Shown here: piece after piece, positions 3,641 to 5,748 of the stretch
Layout of the letters: every line of letters begins with the position of its first letter
Position numbering within the stretch: position 1 is the stretch's first letter
From: JANXQG01 sp037147235
GTDB taxonomy: Bacteria > Planctomycetota > Planctomycetia > Pirellulales > Thermoguttaceae
DNA length: 5,748 nt
Assembly: GCA_037147235.1 (NCBI GenBank)
Contig: JBAWVO010000372.1
Location: 1 to 5,748 of the forward strand
Direction: 5' to 3'
Notes under the pieces: generated by a model
Seen by the model: only the letters and a program-made list of their open reading frames with translations
What the model was told of the DNA's origin: nothing
Databases searched by the model: none
Position numbers and translations under genes: made by a program

Positions 3641-5551
3641 ATGACAACGAGATATTTAATTTTGATTCTGACTGCCTGTGGCTGTCTAACCCTGGGTGGT
3701 GTGAAGCTTTACGCCGACGAGACACCGGTCGCGGCACTCGCGGCCAAGGACTTGAAGTCGGATAATGAGGCCGACAAGCTCAAAGCACTTGACGAGTTGG
3801 GTGCCCGCGGCGAAAAGGCGGCCGAGGTCGCCAAGCCCATCGAAGAGTTACTGAAAGACAAGTCGGCCAAGGTTCGCGCCCACGCGGCGATGGCCCTGGG
3901 TTCGATCGGCCCCGCCGCCAAGGATTCCGTGCCGGCACTGGCCGAGTTGCTGAAAGACCCTGACGAAATGGTCCGCCGCACCGTAGTACGGGCTGTGCGA
4001 GCCATTCACCCCGGCCCGAAAGTGATGATTCCGATCTGCGTCAAGCTGTTGGAGGATCCTGATCCGGCCATCCGCTCTCGGATTATGACCGCCATCGCGG
4101 AACAAGGCGTCGAGGCGATGCCTGGTCTGATTGAAGCATTGAAGGACGACAAGGCCGCCTTTTGGGCACTGATTATCCTGCGAGACATTGGTCCCGCGGC
4201 CAAAGATGCGATTCCATCGATTACGGAAAAGCTAAAGGATAAACGGCCGGAGATTCGTCGCGAGGCCATCCTTACCCTGGGTGCATTTGGTGAGGCTGCC
4301 GTGCCGGCCGTACCGCAGATTGCTGCGATGCTGAGCGATGAACACGCCGGCACCGCTGCCACGTTTGTACTCGGGCAGCTTGGGCAGATTCCCAAGGATG
4401 CCGAAGCGACCGTGCGCACCAACGCCAAGAGCAATGACCCCATGCTAAGCACGACGAGCCTTTGGGCCTTGGCGCGGGTCCATCCGGAAGACAAAGAACT
4501 GCGCCGCGACACGACCGAGAAGTTGGTTGCAAGTCTGAAGGACAAAAACGCGTTTGTCCGCGTCGCAGCCGCCCGGGCCTTGGCCGCATTGCCGCCTGCC
4601 CCGGAAATCACGGTGCCCATCTGGGAAAAGGCCCTGAAGGATGCCGATGAAACCACGATGCGTCATGCCATGGATGCCTTGGCTGCTCTGGGTGCCCAGG
4701 CCGTTCCGCGATTAATGGATGCTTTGAAGCACGAGAAATTCCGCGTCGATATTGTTTACGCCTTGGGCCGCATCGGTCCTGACGCCGCTCCGGCCGCAGG
4801 CGAACTGGCCAAACTGGTGGAAGATAAAAAATCCCGCGTGGCCCACGAGGCGATCATTGCGCTGGGCAACATAGGCCCCGGGGCAAAGGACGCGGTTCCA
4901 GCCTTGGTCAAGGCCCTGGAGCAGACCGCCGACAAGGACTTGAACTTCGCGGCGATCGCTTATGCCTTGGGCAAGATCGGTCCTGGGGCTGCTGCTGCCG
5001 AATCGGTCTTGCTCAAGCAGTTGGAGAGCAAGGATGACAATGTGCGGCTGCTGAGTGCCTGGGCACTGGCCCAGATCCGTCCGACTTCGGCCGACGTTGC
5101 GGCGAAGACCGTGCCCGTGTTGACCGCTGGCCTTGCGTTGTCGGTACTGGAAGATCGTCTTTTGTCTGCCGAGGCACTAGGCAGTTTTGGCCCGCTGGCC
5201 AAGAGTGCGGCCGACGCGCTCAAGAAGGCCGCGACCGATGAGAACAAAGACGTTCAGGAGGCGGCCGCCAAGGCATTGAAGGCCGTCGAGCAAGCAGTCG
5301 CCGCACCAACAGCCCCGGTGAATCCCACGACCGCCCCGATCATTGCCGCCGCCGGACCGCTGAAACCCGGCGACTTCGTCGTCACGGTCGAGGACAAGGT
5401 CGAGATCGGCGTGAAGGGGAAGCCGGGTGAGATCGTGCCCAAGGGTACGAAACTCAAAGTGTTGGATATCCACGGATCGTGGGTCGGCGTTCGGATCGAC
5501 GGCAAGGACACGACCGGCTGGCTACTCGCCGAGCAGGTCAGCAAACCGTGA
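3641..5551 (+). CDS. Exported HEAT-repeat protein with C-terminal SH3-like domain
   Basis: The 636-residue product starts with a hydrophobic export signal (1-25, likely cut after LYA before DETP). LTAC at 10-13 is a possible lipobox, which would make it a lipoprotein. Residues about 40-550 are some 14 or 15 HEAT-like helical repeats of about 30-40 residues, with recurring ALGxIGPxAKxAVPALxxxLKD and DxxVRxxAAxAL patterns, for example at 73-107, 172-200 and 398-427. HEAT arrays form curved solenoids that bind proteins or peptides; no catalytic motif is visible. A Pro/Ala/Thr-rich linker (about 553-572) leads to a compact beta-rich domain at 574-634 (GDFVVTVEDKV, GTKLKVLDIHGSWVGV, TTGWLLAEQV) that reads like a bacterial SH3 domain, often a cell-wall or peptide binder. 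The overall design suggests a scaffold in the periplasm or at the envelope. It follows the Gly-rich gene by 29 nt and shares its presumed promoter. Planctomycetes have many such exported HEAT proteins; the partner is not identifiable here. Confidence 0.92.
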   Translation: MTTRYLILILTACGCLTLGGVKLYADETPVAALAAKDLKSDNEADKLKALDELGARGEKAAEVAKPIEELLKDKSAKVRAHAAMALGSIGPAAKDSVPALAELLKDPDEMVRRTVVRAVRAIHPGPKVMIPICVKLLEDPDPAIRSRIMTAIAEQGVEAMPGLIEALKDDKAAFWALIILRDIGPAAKDAIPSITEKLKDKRPEIRREAILTLGAFGEAAVPAVPQIAAMLSDEHAGTAATFVLGQLGQIPKDAEATVRTNAKSNDPMLSTTSLWALARVHPEDKELRRDTTEKLVASLKDKNAFVRVAAARALAALPPAPEITVPIWEKALKDADETTMRHAMDALAALGAQAVPRLMDALKHEKFRVDIVYALGRIGPDAAPAAGELAKLVEDKKSRVAHEAIIALGNIGPGAKDAVPALVKALEQTADKDLNFAAIAYALGKIGPGAAAAESVLLKQLESKDDNVRLLSAWALAQIRPTSADVAAKTVPVLTAGLALSVLEDRLLSAEALGSFGPLAKSAADALKKAATDENKDVQEAAAKALKAVEQAVAAPTAPVNPTTAPIIAAAGPLKPGDFVVTVEDKVEIGVKGKPGEIVPKGTKLKVLDIHGSWVGVRIDGKDTTGWLLAEQVSKP

Positions 5552-5748
5552 AGTTTGGCATCCATAACCTGATTGGGCTTAACTGGCAGAACACCAGCCT
5601 CAATCGTCTCAATCATCCGAACGAGTTTCAGGGTGAAGTGATCGGTGGATCCGATGCTCAGGGGGCATTTATGCCTTGTCCTTCCCCACATCCTTCGGCC
5701 GGCCAAGCGTCTTCATGGCCATTTATGGTCATTCCCGGCGCAGCCGGT
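5548..5748 (+). CDS. Possible start of a further gene, GTG overlapping the HEAT gene stop (partial)
   Basis: A GTG at 5548 overlaps the TGA of the HEAT gene in a 4-nt GTGA junction, a layout typical of translationally coupled genes. The frame stays open for 67 codons to the window end. The first residues read MKFGIHNLIGLNWQNTSLNR and the frame ends in FMVIPGAAG. Against it, the ribosome site is poor (AGG about 12 nt upstream), there is no recognisable domain, and the middle (CPSPHPSAGQASSWP) looks like translated non-coding DNA. I cannot recognise it. If it is not coding, bases 5552-5748 hold no other feature I can support. Confidence 0.22.
   Translation, partial: MKFGIHNLIGLNWQNTSLNRLNHPNEFQGEVIGGSDAQGAFMPCPSPHPSAGQASSWPFMVIPGAAG

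Noticed and set aside
4006..4656. 216-codon minus-strand frame
   Set aside because: It is fully antisense to the HEAT array. Long antisense frames are expected opposite GC-rich, Ala-rich coding DNA, and the sequence is Ser/Ala-rich without a recognisable motif.
5641..5655. Hairpin ATCGG-TGGAT-CCGAT as terminator of the HEAT gene
   Set aside because: The stem is only 5 bp, there is no T-run, and it lies about 90 nt after the stop; it is likely chance.
5254..5706. 150-codon minus-strand frame at the right edge
   Set aside because: Two-thirds of it lies opposite the linker and SH3-like part of the HEAT gene, and it shows no domain, signal or ribosome site.

Overview
The window looks like a chromosomal segment from a planctomycete, probably of the Pirellula/Lacipirellula type. 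This is inferred from gene style, not from a marker gene. The clues are moderately GC-rich DNA and several small secreted proteins of unknown function. There is also a large exported HEAT-repeat protein with the repeated LGxIGPxAKxAVPxL pattern, an exported SnoaL-like protein with a Lys/Ala/Glu/Pro tail, and a long palindrome whose arms read as GRDARTT-type peptides. No rRNA, tRNA, CRISPR array, transposase or phage gene is visible.

Layout. Bases 1-213 hold no convincing gene. They carry a perfect 18-bp inverted repeat (19-36/88-105) and a related third copy that runs into the stop codon of the first gene. Bases 214-1934 carry two minus-strand genes read from right to left. The first in the direction of transcription encodes a Gln-rich exported protein (1934 to 1224). 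A two-domain SnoaL-like exported protein follows 44 nt later (1179 to 214). A perfect TATAAT at 2022-2027 may be their -10 box. Bases 2058-2176 form a large nested inverted repeat ending in a T-run on the minus strand. It probably terminates the next minus-strand gene (2586 to 2194), a 130-residue protein built of four in-register 29-residue repeats that resemble the MshEN cyclic-di-GMP receptor motif.

Bases 2587-2924 are a 338-bp divergent intergenic region with two short inverted repeats, a G-tract and a weak -10 candidate. Plus-strand genes follow: a Gly-rich exported protein (2925-3611) and, 29 nt later, an exported HEAT-repeat protein with a C-terminal SH3-like domain (3641-5551). A GTG-initiated frame overlaps the stop of the HEAT gene by 4 nt and stays open to the window end; it may be the start of another gene.

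How the genes may work together. The Gln-rich protein and the Gly-rich protein are on opposite strands, but both carry a WPxxLQDxxF block at residues 149-158 and a similar C-terminal helix, so they appear to be diverged paralogs. Four of the five confident genes encode exported products; the fifth resembles a nucleotide-sensing or protein-docking module. A cell-envelope system is a possible reading, but no pathway can be assigned from sequence alone.
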